Of a DNA stretch of 55,644 nucleotides, positions 35,601-44,028 are shown piece by piece. The stretch lies in assembly GCA_046727175.1 (NCBI GenBank), contig JBKPCD010000229.1:1-55644 (forward strand), in the 5' to 3' direction. The DNA is from JBKPCD01 sp046727175. Its GTDB lineage: Bacteria > Acidobacteriota > Vicinamibacteria > Vicinamibacterales > 2-12-FULL-66-21. The translations under genes were made by a program, and so were the position numbers. Numbering within the stretch: the first letter of the stretch is position 1; each line of letters starts with the position of its first letter. The notes beneath the pieces are model-generated. The model was not told the DNA's origin, made no database searches, and worked only from the letters and a program-made list of their open reading frames with translations.

Positions 35601-38053
35601 TGACATCGACGCTGGCGCATGCGCTGACGCTGTACGGCGCCGATTGCGTTGGCCGCGCCCGGCGACGCCAGCAGCGCGAAGGATTCGTTCCAGGGACGAC
35701 GATCCAGGCGCCCGTTACTGCGATCCTGGTCGGGTCGGGCGAGGGTGGTCTGTCGCTCGCGGACAGCATCCGTGCGCTCTTGCGCGCCGTGCTGCAGGCG
35801 AACCAGCGTCTGCGCCTGGGCGGAGCGAGCGGGACCGATGGTGCGCAAGGATCCCCGACGGCGCAGATTACTCAGGTCGAGATCTTCGAGCTGTACGAGG
35901 ATCGCGCGATCGAGGGCTTGCACGTATTGCGCGCGCTGACGCAGGCGCCGGAGTTCGACGCGTATGTGGTCGACGAGCTGCTCGTGCAAGGACAGCAAGG
36001 GCAACGGCGGGTCCGCTTCGACCAGGCGCCCGGGTGGTGGCAGCGCATCCGGATCGTGAGCGAGCCGGATGATGCGCTGAAGTTCGAGGCCGTCACGCAG
36101 ACTGCGCGCGCGCCGATGCGGCTGCGACCGACCCAGCGAGGACTCGTCGACGGCTTCGTGCAGCGGGCACTCGAAACAACGGCCGACGATCCGAAGCTGG
36201 GGCAGACGCTGTTCGAGCTGCTCGTGCCGAACGACTTCAAGCCGTACGCGCCGGATCGCCGGAAGCTTGCGCTCATGCTGAATCCGGGAGCGGCCGGCAT
36301 TCCGTGGGAGCTGATCCGCGACGGATTCGATCGCAGCCCCGAGCCGCTCTCGGTGTCGAGCGGGATGATCCGACAGCTGCTGCTCCCCGAGGAGCGCGGG
36401 CAGGTGCTCCGCGCGCCGTCGAATACGGCGCTCGTCATTGGCAATCCGATCGTTTCCGACGATCGGTTTCCCTCCCTGGCGGGTGCCGCCGCCGAAGCGA
36501 CCAGCGTCGCGAGTCAGCTCACCGACGCCGAGTATGACGTCCATCTGCTGCTCGAGGAGGCTGCAACGCCCATGGCGGTGCTGTCCGCCGTCCACGATCG
36601 GCCGTGGCGCGTCCTCCACCTTGCCGCGCACGGCGTCTTCGAGTTCGAGCCCGAAGAAGGCAAGGAGCACGTGAGCGGTCTCGTGCTCGACAACGGTCTG
36701 TTCTTCACGGCAGCCGAGGCCGATCAGCTGCGCCACGTACCCGAGCTGGTCTTCGTCAACTGCTGCCATCTCGGTCAGACGCGAGGGGATGCAGCGCCTC
36801 GCGCCGACTTCCACAAGCTCGCCGCCAATCTGGCAACGCAGTTCATCAAGATTGGCGCGCGCGCCGTGGTTGCGGCGGGGTGGGCCGTCAACGATGCCGC
36901 CGCGAAAACGTTTGCGACGTCGTTCTACCGGCGAATGCTGAGCGGCGAATTGTACGGCGATGCCGTTCTCCAGGCGCGTCGCGACACGTACATGACGCAT
37001 GGCGAGACGAACACGTGGGGCGCATACCAATGCTACGGGGATCCGTCGTTTTCGCTCTCCGCGGGCGAGTCGGCGACACGGGAAGAGACGTTCGTCGCGG
37101 AAAGCGAGCTGTGCTTGTGGCTCGAGCAGCGAACCGCCGCGGCACGCGAGGCCAGTGATGCCGCCTCGCTCCTGGCACAGCTCGACGCGCGCGTTCCGCT
37201 CACTCCGGCTGATTGGTGGCAGTCCGCCAGTCTTTGCGCAGTCGCGGGTGATGCGTTCGCCGAGGTCGGTCAGTTCGAGAAGGCGGTCGAGTATTACGAA
37301 CGGATGCTCGGTGCCGAAAAAGCGACCGCGCCGATGAAAGCCGTCGAGCAGCTGGCCAACTGCCGCGCCCGATGGGCAGGCGCGCTCATCCGCCAGGATT
37401 CAGCCGACATCGTCAAAGCGCAGGATCTTCTCGACAAGGCCGAGAAGGACCTCCGGAGTCTGATCGCGATTGGCGAGACGTCGGAGCGGTACTCGCTGCT
37501 CGGGAGCGTACTGAAGCGTCGCGCGCTGATGCCCGGCATCGATGCAGCCACACGACGGAAAGCGCTGCGCGAGATGAGGGACGCTTACGCGGCTGCGTAC
37601 GTTCACTCGAAGAAGAATGGCCCCGGTGATGCGTATCCGCTCGCCAATCAGATTGCCGGCGATGTCGTCTTGAGCTGGCGAGGCAAGGGCAGGCCCTCAG
37701 CCCCGTTCGGCACAGGTGGCAACGGGGACGCCGTCGCCGCGTCGATCACCGAGCTCGAGCAGCTCGCCACCGCGCTGGCGGCCACGCACACCGATACTTT
37801 CAACCTGTCCGCCGCTGCGGATCGCCTCCTGCTCCGCGCATTGCTGCGCCGGGACCTCGACGCCGGCGCGCGCGATCTCATTGCGCAGGCATACACGAGC
37901 GCAATGTCGCGCGGCGCCACCTCGAAGGTGCGCGACTCGATGCGGACGCAGTTCCGGTTCTTCCGCCAGATGATGGAAACCGAATTCCCGAAAGACGGCC
38001 GTGACGAGATCGTCCGTCAACTCACGCAGCTCGAAGAGAAGCTGCTGGGGTAG
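32663..38053 (+). CDS. operon gene B: two serine hydrolases, CHAT protease and TPR tail
   Basis: 1796 residues from ATG 32663 (GGAG seven bases upstream; an in-frame TTG lies 12 nt earlier). No signal peptide. A short beta N-terminus; hydrolase 1: VLVFLHGTASS (about 171), VVSHSRGGLVGELLA with Ser243 and His447 or His449; hydrolase 2, LCAT-like: VFVLPGIMGSQL (about 500), FPYDWRQS, LLAHSMGGLVVRTML with Ser601, LGTPNGGSHA and His813 (DTVHGDM). Residues 845-1190 include LDRRLGGRLSELL and are possibly macro-like. The CHAT protease (about 1205-1500) has IPWELI, VLHLAAHGVFEFEPEEG (His1323) and FVNCCHLGQT (Cys1368), then GAYQCYGDPSF. Residues 1500-1796 are helical and TPR-like. Gene C starts 5 bp later. 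Confidence 0.87.
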   Translation: MATLKVNGVRDRNLTSELGRGLPKGKVVVKDAARVQTARAGGPQLSLEGLQPDDVVEIELQDGLRIWTRVEDVPRDFGRRSQRSRITDEAIQIPSELTIGPASRSLGGWAIKALKVVGVDVEEKITDFVTAHVEGQLQPGPGLYRCAVDDPMRLLPVSSLDGKGPVLVFLHGTASSTSGSFSGLWTVQDGSLIKPLFNYYDGRVLAYQHRTLTESPIENALALTRSLAELIAPETEVHVVSHSRGGLVGELLARGMRVGAAPFTPDELALFDDEARARDRAALEALSAALEPTRIRLTRFVRVACPARGTTLADRRLDRYFSVLVNLVSLIPGLKANPIYDALTNLLAGVLKKRTDPEELPGIEAMMPISPLVRMLNNPDVRTTADLHVLGGDLAGAGVFGRLKTLVTDFYYRDDHDIVVNTPAMLGGIERAAPVRYWIDTGDQVTHFHYFMRPDTARRLASALTGSSTEYRTLKARPSAVTSDDYRKRAALSQPVVFVLPGIMGSQLTVDDRPVWMNILELARGGMSLLAAKNAVKATGLLTDGYAALCDHLKATHEVVPFPYDWRQSLEHAADNLRVALDAMLPLAEAAKQPVRLLAHSMGGLVVRTMLADKKGQQTWARMCAHSGARLIMLGTPNGGSHAIPAMLIGRDALVKKLALVDLRNDHAGLLETIAGFDGVLNLLPHAGGSLDFFDRKVWERLLELDAPQTRGLFGSTIATAKSAGFRWALPAEAALDRARKLAAVVRESPLDPARVVFVAGAADETACDFAIDESAPSGRRVTVIATPRGDGRVLWDTGIPKGIRTFYMDTVHGDMANDKRHFAAILDLLNTGTTSKLPTAPRAARDAAETFEMRDPLPAMVPDEAELVSAALGGRREKVEVKPEDTRIAIRMLHDNLTNARFPVLVSHYRYDVIVAAEAYLDRRLGGRLSELLRMELYPGPINTGVVVLNDPPPGDLSIHPGAIVAGLGTVGELTPGSLTSTLAHALTLYGADCVGRARRRQQREGFVPGTTIQAPVTAILVGSGEGGLSLADSIRALLRAVLQANQRLRLGGASGTDGAQGSPTAQITQVEIFELYEDRAIEGLHVLRALTQAPEFDAYVVDELLVQGQQGQRRVRFDQAPGWWQRIRIVSEPDDALKFEAVTQTARAPMRLRPTQRGLVDGFVQRALETTADDPKLGQTLFELLVPNDFKPYAPDRRKLALMLNPGAAGIPWELIRDGFDRSPEPLSVSSGMIRQLLLPEERGQVLRAPSNTALVIGNPIVSDDRFPSLAGAAAEATSVASQLTDAEYDVHLLLEEAATPMAVLSAVHDRPWRVLHLAAHGVFEFEPEEGKEHVSGLVLDNGLFFTAAEADQLRHVPELVFVNCCHLGQTRGDAAPRADFHKLAANLATQFIKIGARAVVAAGWAVNDAAAKTFATSFYRRMLSGELYGDAVLQARRDTYMTHGETNTWGAYQCYGDPSFSLSAGESATREETFVAESELCLWLEQRTAAAREASDAASLLAQLDARVPLTPADWWQSASLCAVAGDAFAEVGQFEKAVEYYERMLGAEKATAPMKAVEQLANCRARWAGALIRQDSADIVKAQDLLDKAEKDLRSLIAIGETSERYSLLGSVLKRRALMPGIDAATRRKALREMRDAYAAAYVHSKKNGPGDAYPLANQIAGDVVLSWRGKGRPSAPFGTGGNGDAVAASITELEQLATALAATHTDTFNLSAAADRLLLRALLRRDLDAGARDLIAQAYTSAMSRGATSKVRDSMRTQFRFFRQMMETEFPKDGRDEIVRQLTQLEEKLLG

Positions 38054-38058
38054 CCGTC

Positions 38059-40176
38059 GTGCCACGTGCGTTTATCGTCCGTCCGTTCGGCACGAAGGAA
38101 GGTATCGACTTCGACGCAGTCGACCAGGCCCTGATCCAGCCTGCGCTGAAGGCCGCGGGCGTGCCTGGATCGACCACGGCCAACATTGCGGAGGCGGGGA
38201 ATATTCGCGAGGACATGTTCCGTCTCCTCGTGACGGCGGACCTCGTCGTCGCCGATCTTTCCATCCACAATGCGAACGTTTTTTACGAGCTGGGGATCCG
38301 GCACGGCTTGCGTCCGCGCGGCACGCTGCTGATTCGCGCCGACGTGGACAGTTATCCGTTCGATCTGCAGACGGATCGATTTCTGCTCTACGACCGCCAG
38401 GTTCCCAACGCGAGCGTCCAGAAACTCGTCAATGCCATCAAGGCAACTCTTGCCGCGTCGGGCACCGACAGCCCCGTCTACAAGATGCTGCCGAGCCTTC
38501 GCGCGCCAAGTCCGACGGTGCTGCGCGTCGTGCCGCAGGACTTTCGCGAGGCGGTCGATTACGCGCAGCAGAACGACCTGCGTGGCGACCTGCGGCTGCT
38601 GGCCCACGAGGCCGGCAGCTTCGAATGGGCGAGCGAAGGACTGCGCACGGTCGGTCGCGCGCAGTTCGCACTCGGCGCCTGGAGCGGTGCCCTCGAAACA
38701 TTCGAGGCGCTTCGAACACAGCTGTCCGATGACGTGGAGACCAACCAGCGGCTCGGAACGATTTACCAGAAGCTGGGCGACCTCGTGCGCTCGAGTCAGG
38801 CGATTCAACGCGTGATTGATTCCACCGACGCGACACCAAACGATCGCGCGGAGGCGTTCGCGCTGCAGGGGCGGAATGCGAAGGCGCAATGGCTCGATCG
38901 CCTGAAGGACCTTACAGGTCCCGAGTTGCGCGCTGCCGCGCTGCGCTCCGCGGACCTGAAAGAGGCGATTGACAAGTACGGCGAAGGATTCGAGCAGGAT
39001 CTCAATCATTTCTATTCCGGTCTGAACGCATTGAGCCTGCTCAAGCTGCGAAACGAGCTGGCCAGCGCCTTGCCGGATGTGTGGAACGAGCCGTTCGAGA
39101 CCGAAGACGATGCGCAGCGTGAGTTGAAAGCGGCCAACGCGCGGTTCCAGCGGGTCGCCGGAGCGGTGGAGATGTCGATCTCCGCGCGTGCGACGTATCT
39201 GAAGCGGCAGCAACCACAGAATGCAGAACAACTGATGTGGGCCGAAATCAGTACGGCGGACCACGCTTTCCTGACGGCCCTCACCCCGAAAACGGTGGCG
39301 GCCAAGTACAGGGCCGCACTCGCGAACGCGCCGGGTTTCGCGCGCGAATCCGCTCGCGCCCAGGCTCAAATCTTCCAGCGGCTCGGCGTACGTCTGGAGT
39401 TCGTCAACGAGGCCCTTGCCGCGATCGACGAATCGGCGAAAACGGTGTACTCGAGCGACGAGCCATCGAAGTCGGCCGTCCAGAAAGCCGCGCCGCATGA
39501 CCGGGTGCTGTTGTTCACGGGACACATGGTCGACCAGCCCGACCGGAAGACGCCGCGGTTTCCGCCCACTCGAGCGGCCGAAGCGGAAGCGTCGCGCATG
39601 ATTCGCGAGAGCATCGAAGCGGAGCGGAAGCTCGAGCCCGGAGTGCTCGTCGGGATCGCCGGAGGCGGGTGCGGCGGAGACATCTTGTTCCACGAGATCT
39701 GTCAGGAGTTCGGCATCGAGACCCGGTTGTTCCTCGCTCTGCCCCAGGGGCAATTCAGCGCCACCTCGGTCCAGCACGGTGGAGAGGATTGGGTGGAACG
39801 TCACAACCGGCTGTGTGCGCGGCTGAAGCCTCGCGTACTCGGTAACAGCCTGGAGTTGCCCGTGTGGTTGCGAGGCAAGAGCGATTACAGCATCTGGCAA
39901 CGCAACAATCTGTGGATGCTGTTCAACGCGCTCGCGCTGAACGGAAAGTCCCTCACGTTGATCGCGCTCTGGGATAACGGACCGGCCGATGGGCCGGGAG
40001 GGACCGAGGATCTCGTCGCACAGGTCAGTGACCGCGGTTACAAAGTCGATCGCCTGCCCGCCGAGCGGCTGAAACAGTTCACGACGGAGTCAGAATTCAA
40101 TCGTCAGCGGCAGGCTCGTAATGCATCGGGAGTACAGACCCTGCCACGCTTCGGGACTCATCCTCCGAGAGAATGA
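38059..40176 (+). CDS. operon gene C: nucleotide-binding N-terminus, DUF4071/TPR-like middle, Rossmann/SLOG-like C-terminus
   Basis: 705 residues from GTG 38059. Residues 1-140 resemble nucleoside 2-deoxyribosyltransferase/TIR-like folds: AFIVRPFGTK, GNIREDMFRLLVTADLVVAD, LSIHNANVFYELGIRHGLRP, TLLIRADVDSYPFD. Residues 140-470 form helical repeats (LGAWSGALETFEALRTQLS, NQRLGTIYQKLGDLVRSSQA) like the DUF4071 (MAP3K TRAF-binding-like) region seen in bacteria after this N-terminus. Residues 478-690 begin RVLLFTGHMVDQPDRKTPRF, then VLVGIAGGGCGGDILFHEIC with a Gly-rich nucleotide-type loop, and ETRLFLALPQGQFSATSV, suggesting a SLOG-like or Rossmann sensor. The last gene of the operon, it overlaps the convergent hydrolase by 19 bp. 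Confidence 0.82.
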   Translation: MPRAFIVRPFGTKEGIDFDAVDQALIQPALKAAGVPGSTTANIAEAGNIREDMFRLLVTADLVVADLSIHNANVFYELGIRHGLRPRGTLLIRADVDSYPFDLQTDRFLLYDRQVPNASVQKLVNAIKATLAASGTDSPVYKMLPSLRAPSPTVLRVVPQDFREAVDYAQQNDLRGDLRLLAHEAGSFEWASEGLRTVGRAQFALGAWSGALETFEALRTQLSDDVETNQRLGTIYQKLGDLVRSSQAIQRVIDSTDATPNDRAEAFALQGRNAKAQWLDRLKDLTGPELRAAALRSADLKEAIDKYGEGFEQDLNHFYSGLNALSLLKLRNELASALPDVWNEPFETEDDAQRELKAANARFQRVAGAVEMSISARATYLKRQQPQNAEQLMWAEISTADHAFLTALTPKTVAAKYRAALANAPGFARESARAQAQIFQRLGVRLEFVNEALAAIDESAKTVYSSDEPSKSAVQKAAPHDRVLLFTGHMVDQPDRKTPRFPPTRAAEAEASRMIRESIEAERKLEPGVLVGIAGGGCGGDILFHEICQEFGIETRLFLALPQGQFSATSVQHGGEDWVERHNRLCARLKPRVLGNSLELPVWLRGKSDYSIWQRNNLWMLFNALALNGKSLTLIALWDNGPADGPGGTEDLVAQVSDRGYKVDRLPAERLKQFTTESEFNRQRQARNASGVQTLPRFGTHPPRE

Positions 40177-40826
40177 ACGAACCAGTCGCGCGCCAGCCGT
40201 GACACCTCGTCGAGCGCGCCGGGCTCTTCGAACAGGTGCGTGGCGCCTTGCACGATGTCCAGCTTCTTCGGCCCCTTCAACCGCGCGAGTGCCTGCCGAT
40301 TCAATGCGAGAACCACCTCGTCCCGACCACCCACGATGAGGAGCGTCGGGGCCAGGACAGCTTCGAGCGGGTCGCCGGCCAGATCGGGGCGGCCGCCGCG
40401 TGACACGACCGCGCGAACGATCGTCGGCCGCTGGGCAGCGGCAATGAGAGCGGCCGCTGCCCCTGTGCTCGCGCCGAATGCACCAATTGGCAGCGATGCC
40501 GTTTGAGGATGCGCCTTCGCCCAGTCGACGGCAGCCACGACACGGTTCGCCAGCAGCGGAATATCGAATCGAAACTCCGCGGTGACTGCGTCCGTCCGCT
40601 CTTCGCGCTCCGTGAGAAGGTCGAGCAGCAACGTTCCCAGCCGTCCGTGCTGCAAGGCTTCGGCAACCGCACGGTTGCGCGGGCTGTGCCGGCTGCTGCC
40701 GCTTCCATGCGCGAACACCACCAGTCCGCGCGCGTCGGCTGGCAGGCTCAAATCGCCGCTGAGTGACACGTCAGCCATGTCAAGGCGAACAGGCCGAGGG
40801 GTCACCCGTTCAGTTGAGAGACTCAT
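40158..40826 (-). CDS. dienelactone hydrolase-family alpha/beta-hydrolase
   Basis: 222 residues from ATG 40826, preceded by GGAGGTG; a longer frame exists but lacks a ribosome-binding site. LVVFAHGSGSSRHSPRNRAV holds the oxyanion region, IGAFGASTGAAAALIAA the nucleophile Ser, LLIVGGRDEVV the Asp and IVQGATHLFEEPGAL the His. Cytoplasmic; many relatives have unknown small-ester substrates. The 3' end overlaps operon gene C by 19 bp tail to tail. Confidence 0.82.
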   Translation of the reverse strand: MSLSTERVTPRPVRLDMADVSLSGDLSLPADARGLVVFAHGSGSSRHSPRNRAVAEALQHGRLGTLLLDLLTEREERTDAVTAEFRFDIPLLANRVVAAVDWAKAHPQTASLPIGAFGASTGAAAALIAAAQRPTIVRAVVSRGGRPDLAGDPLEAVLAPTLLIVGGRDEVVLALNRQALARLKGPKKLDIVQGATHLFEEPGALDEVSRLARDWFVHSLGG

Positions 40827-41012
40827 GACGGCACCTCCGATCGTCGCGTCGATGCAAGAAGCGAGTCGAGGGTTCCCGAAACGCCTCTCCCACTCGCGGC
40901 GACGTGAGCTGGAGCGTGCGAAGCGGATACTGCAACGACGGCAATCGCGCCAATGAAGATGCCACGCAGGACACAACGATGACTTGAGCCGCCCAGATTG
41001 TAGGCCTGATCG

Positions 41013-42014
41013 TCAGCGGCGTGAAACGCTCGCGGACGCCTGACGCTCGATCCGCTCGCGCACGCCGACGAAGACCTTCTTTGCGGAACCTTTGATGCGA
41101 TGCTCCACGAACGGGCGCCAGAGCGCACGGACGGCATCGACCCACGTCCGATTGATGTAGACGAGATATCGTCTGGGTGAATCCGAATCGCGAAACATCA
41201 TCGAGACCGTCAACGAAGCGCTCGTGTACCGCGTCGCGAACACATCACGTGATGCCACGACGACCTCGGGTGAATCTTCGCCGCTGCCCCGCAGGATTGT
41301 CACGTGCGTGACGCTGATCATGGGTTTCCACGCGTACACTTCCTTCGTCCAGTACAGGAACGACTCGACGCTGTTGATTCGCATCGCAGGGTAGCGTTCG
41401 AGGTGCTGTATCAGAGTCGGCATTCGCGACCGGAGGTACGGCGAGTGCTCGAGCAGCGTCGAGAATTGCTGGTTCGTCCGTTCGTCCCCGTTGCGCAGAT
41501 ATGTCTTCGTGCGCTCGAGAACCGCACGTCGAAACCCGTCCTGAAGAGCGTCCCTGGACTTACCGCCAGCTGCCGCTCGCTGCAACTGTCCGATCTCCTC
41601 GGGCGTCAACTTCAACCCACATCGGTCAGTTCGACATCGCCGGATCTCGTCGATGTCAACGTCGTCCAGCGTCAGCTCGCGCAAGTCCTCCAGCCGCGGT
41701 TCCACCGAGAAACGGCCAATCTGCGGGACCAGTGAACTTCGTTTCAGGGCCGCAATGTCTCGGACAGAGGCGATGAAGTCGTCGGGAGTGACGTTGATCG
41801 AGCCGCCGGCCAGGACGGCCAGCTCGTGGCCGCTGGCCGGAAGAACTCTCACCAGGACTCCGCCCTGATCCATGGTGCTCTGGTCATCGCCGGAGATCTG
41901 AATCGTTGGTTCGAGGAAGCGGAAGGGATTCTCCTCTGCGGGGCGATCGGCGATAGCAATCGCGGTCGGCCTCAGCAGAATCACTGACGCGATAGTTATA
42001 GCGCGTGCGTACAT
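41013..42014 (-). CDS. hypothetical exported protein
   Basis: 333 residues from ATG 42014 (ATG 42035 is also possible). A hydrophobic N-terminus (ITIASVILLRPTAIAIA) suggests export. The body includes VLVRVLPASGHELAVLAGGS, LDDVDIDEIRRCRTDRCGLK with two Cys six residues apart, TPEEIGQLQRAA, SFLYWTKEVYAWKPMISVTH and a basic C-terminus. No catalytic motif is recognisable. The pattern recalls a family of uncharacterised Acidobacteria proteins. Function unknown. Confidence 0.62.
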   Translation of the reverse strand: MYARAITIASVILLRPTAIAIADRPAEENPFRFLEPTIQISGDDQSTMDQGGVLVRVLPASGHELAVLAGGSINVTPDDFIASVRDIAALKRSSLVPQIGRFSVEPRLEDLRELTLDDVDIDEIRRCRTDRCGLKLTPEEIGQLQRAAAGGKSRDALQDGFRRAVLERTKTYLRNGDERTNQQFSTLLEHSPYLRSRMPTLIQHLERYPAMRINSVESFLYWTKEVYAWKPMISVTHVTILRGSGEDSPEVVVASRDVFATRYTSASLTVSMMFRDSDSPRRYLVYINRTWVDAVRALWRPFVEHRIKGSAKKVFVGVRERIERQASASVSRR

Positions 42015-42417
42015 CGATGGCCACGAGCCATGCATGACTTGCGCCACCCCTCGCCTGCCTACCAGGGCGGCCGTGCCTCGCCAATACGAGAAGTGTACGA
42101 GATCGATATCGTCACCCAATCTTGCGTCCACTAATTGACGGAAGTAGCGCAGATCGAAGCGTACACCGAGCCCCGCCGACCTTCGCGCTGAACGTCGAAC
42201 CGATCTAGTTTAGGTAACCCCGGAGTTCACCTGTGTTGCTATGGGGCGGGTCTTAGGACCCCGGGCGGGCCTGAAAGGGCCCGCCGCTACATGCAAACAC
42301 AACAACTGAATCGTGCGCTCGATGACAAACAGAGCCATCTGGTCCGTGAGTCTGTGTTTACACGTCGGTGACAGATCGATTCATCGATAATCCGCGCGCG
42401 TCCGTTATCATCGGCTG
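42015..42417. other. 403-bp leader region of ppx with two hairpins
   Basis: No gene. Two adjacent hairpins occur: GGGTC-TTAG-GACCC (42248-42261) and GGCGGGCC-TGAAAG-GGCCCGCC (42264-42285). No T-run follows. They lie 130-170 bp upstream of ppx and could be a structured leader or intergenic repeat. Confidence 0.5.
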
Positions 42418-44028
42418 ATGACCGCTCCCACTGCGGACAAGACCGAACGAGCGCCTCGCTCGAGCCCTACGATCGAGGCGCCGTCTGCTCCCGCGCTGGT
42501 CGCCGCGCTCGATATGGGCGCGAGCGCCATCCGCCTCGCCATTGCAGAAGTTCTGCCGGGCACCCGGCCGCGGACGATCGAAGAGGCCTCCAAGGGTGTG
42601 CTTATCGGGCGAGACACCTTCTCGTTCGGCGCAATTCGATCGCAGACGCTCGACGCTGCAATTGCGGCCGTGGAAGGCTTCCGTCAGCTGATGGACGGTT
42701 ACGGCGTCGTCCAGGTCCGCGCCATTGCCACGAGCGCCGTCCGCGAGGCACGCAACGGCGACATGTTCCTCGATCGCATTCAGGCCCGGACGGGGGTTGC
42801 CTTCGACATCATCAACGAAGCCGAGGAGAGCCGGCTCGTGTTCCTCGCGGTGCGGGACGGGCTCAGACGCCATCCGGCATTCCGTGGATCTCGAACGCTG
42901 TTGGTGGAAGTCGGCGGCGGCAGCACGAGCCTGACGCTGCTGCGGCGAGGCGAACCGAACCGTTCGGGGGTCTACGCCCTTGGTTCGGTGCGCCTTCGCC
43001 AGCAGCTCGATCTTCGCCGGCACAGCCAGGACATTCAGATGGCGTTGCTGCGGCGGTACGTGGCGAACGTCATCGACGAGATCCGCCTCGAGATTCCGCT
43101 GAATCGCCTCACGCACATGATCGCGCTCGGTGGCGACGTGCGGTTTCTCGCATCGCAGGTGGACGAGGATCAGACGAGCGGGCGCGACCACGAGATTCCG
43201 CGCGAGCGATTCCTGGCTTTCTGTGACGAGGTCGAACGCCTGGACGAGGACGCCATCATCGAGCGGTTCCGGCTTCCCGCCGTCGAGGCCGAGACGCTCG
43301 GGCCCGCGCTGCTCGTGTATCGCGCGTTGTTGTCGGAATCGACCGTTCGCAAGGTTGTCGTGTCCGACGCGTCGTTGCGGGCGGGCGTGGTGCTGGACTT
43401 CACCGACGCCGGTAGTCGCGTGAGCATCGAGGATTTCGAGCGGCAGGTGCTCGCGAGTGCGGAAGGCCTGGGACAGCGCTATCGATGGGACCGCGATCAC
43501 GGGCATCACGTGGCGATGCTCGCCACCCGGATGTTCGACGAGCTTCGCGATGAGCACGGCCTCGGCGATCGGGCACGACTGCTGCTGAAAGTTGCCGCGA
43601 TGCTCCACGACGTCGGCATCTACGTCAGCCTCCGCGCTCACCACAAGCACTCACAGTACATCCTGGCCGCGTCGCAGATCTTCGGATTGTCCGACGACGA
43701 AACGGCCATCGTTTCCAACATCGCTCGATATCATCGGCGGGGCACGCCGCAGCAGAGCCATGTCCCGTACGTCGCGCTCGATCGGGAAGACCGAATCCTC
43801 GTCAAAAAGCTCGCGTCCATCCTTCGGGTTGCGAACGCGCTCGATGCCGAGCACGGGCAGAAGGTCCGCGACCTTCGCATCATTCGCCGCGACAAGTCGT
43901 GGCTCCTCGAGGTCGAGGGTACGGGAGACCTGACGATGGAGCGGGTCGCGGCGACGGCGCGATCCGACATGTTCGTCGAGACGTTTGGCCGGCCGCTCGT
44001 CGTGCAGCCGGCCGGGACGACCGCATGA
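42418..44028 (+). CDS. ppx: exopolyphosphatase/GppA-type phosphatase with HD domain
   Basis: 536 residues. The actin-fold Ppx/GppA core has LVAALDMGASAIRLAIAEV (phosphate 1), IATSAVREARNGDMFLDRI, INEAEESRLVFLAV and LLVEVGGGSTSLTLL (phosphate 2). The C-terminal HD-like domain shows DRDHGHHVAMLATRMFDEL, AAMLHDVGIYVSLRAHHKHS and ARYHRRGTPQQ. It degrades polyphosphate chains or pppGpp in the cytoplasm. Its stop overlaps the ppk1 start (ATGA), so synthesis and breakdown genes are translationally coupled. Confidence 0.9.
   Translation: MTAPTADKTERAPRSSPTIEAPSAPALVAALDMGASAIRLAIAEVLPGTRPRTIEEASKGVLIGRDTFSFGAIRSQTLDAAIAAVEGFRQLMDGYGVVQVRAIATSAVREARNGDMFLDRIQARTGVAFDIINEAEESRLVFLAVRDGLRRHPAFRGSRTLLVEVGGGSTSLTLLRRGEPNRSGVYALGSVRLRQQLDLRRHSQDIQMALLRRYVANVIDEIRLEIPLNRLTHMIALGGDVRFLASQVDEDQTSGRDHEIPRERFLAFCDEVERLDEDAIIERFRLPAVEAETLGPALLVYRALLSESTVRKVVVSDASLRAGVVLDFTDAGSRVSIEDFERQVLASAEGLGQRYRWDRDHGHHVAMLATRMFDELRDEHGLGDRARLLLKVAAMLHDVGIYVSLRAHHKHSQYILAASQIFGLSDDETAIVSNIARYHRRGTPQQSHVPYVALDREDRILVKKLASILRVANALDAEHGQKVRDLRIIRRDKSWLLEVEGTGDLTMERVAATARSDMFVETFGRPLVVQPAGTTA

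Noticed and set aside
34391..37030. 879-codon minus-strand open frame opposite gene B
   Set aside because: Same shadow effect. No recognisable domain, and the plus strand encodes hydrolase and CHAT motifs.
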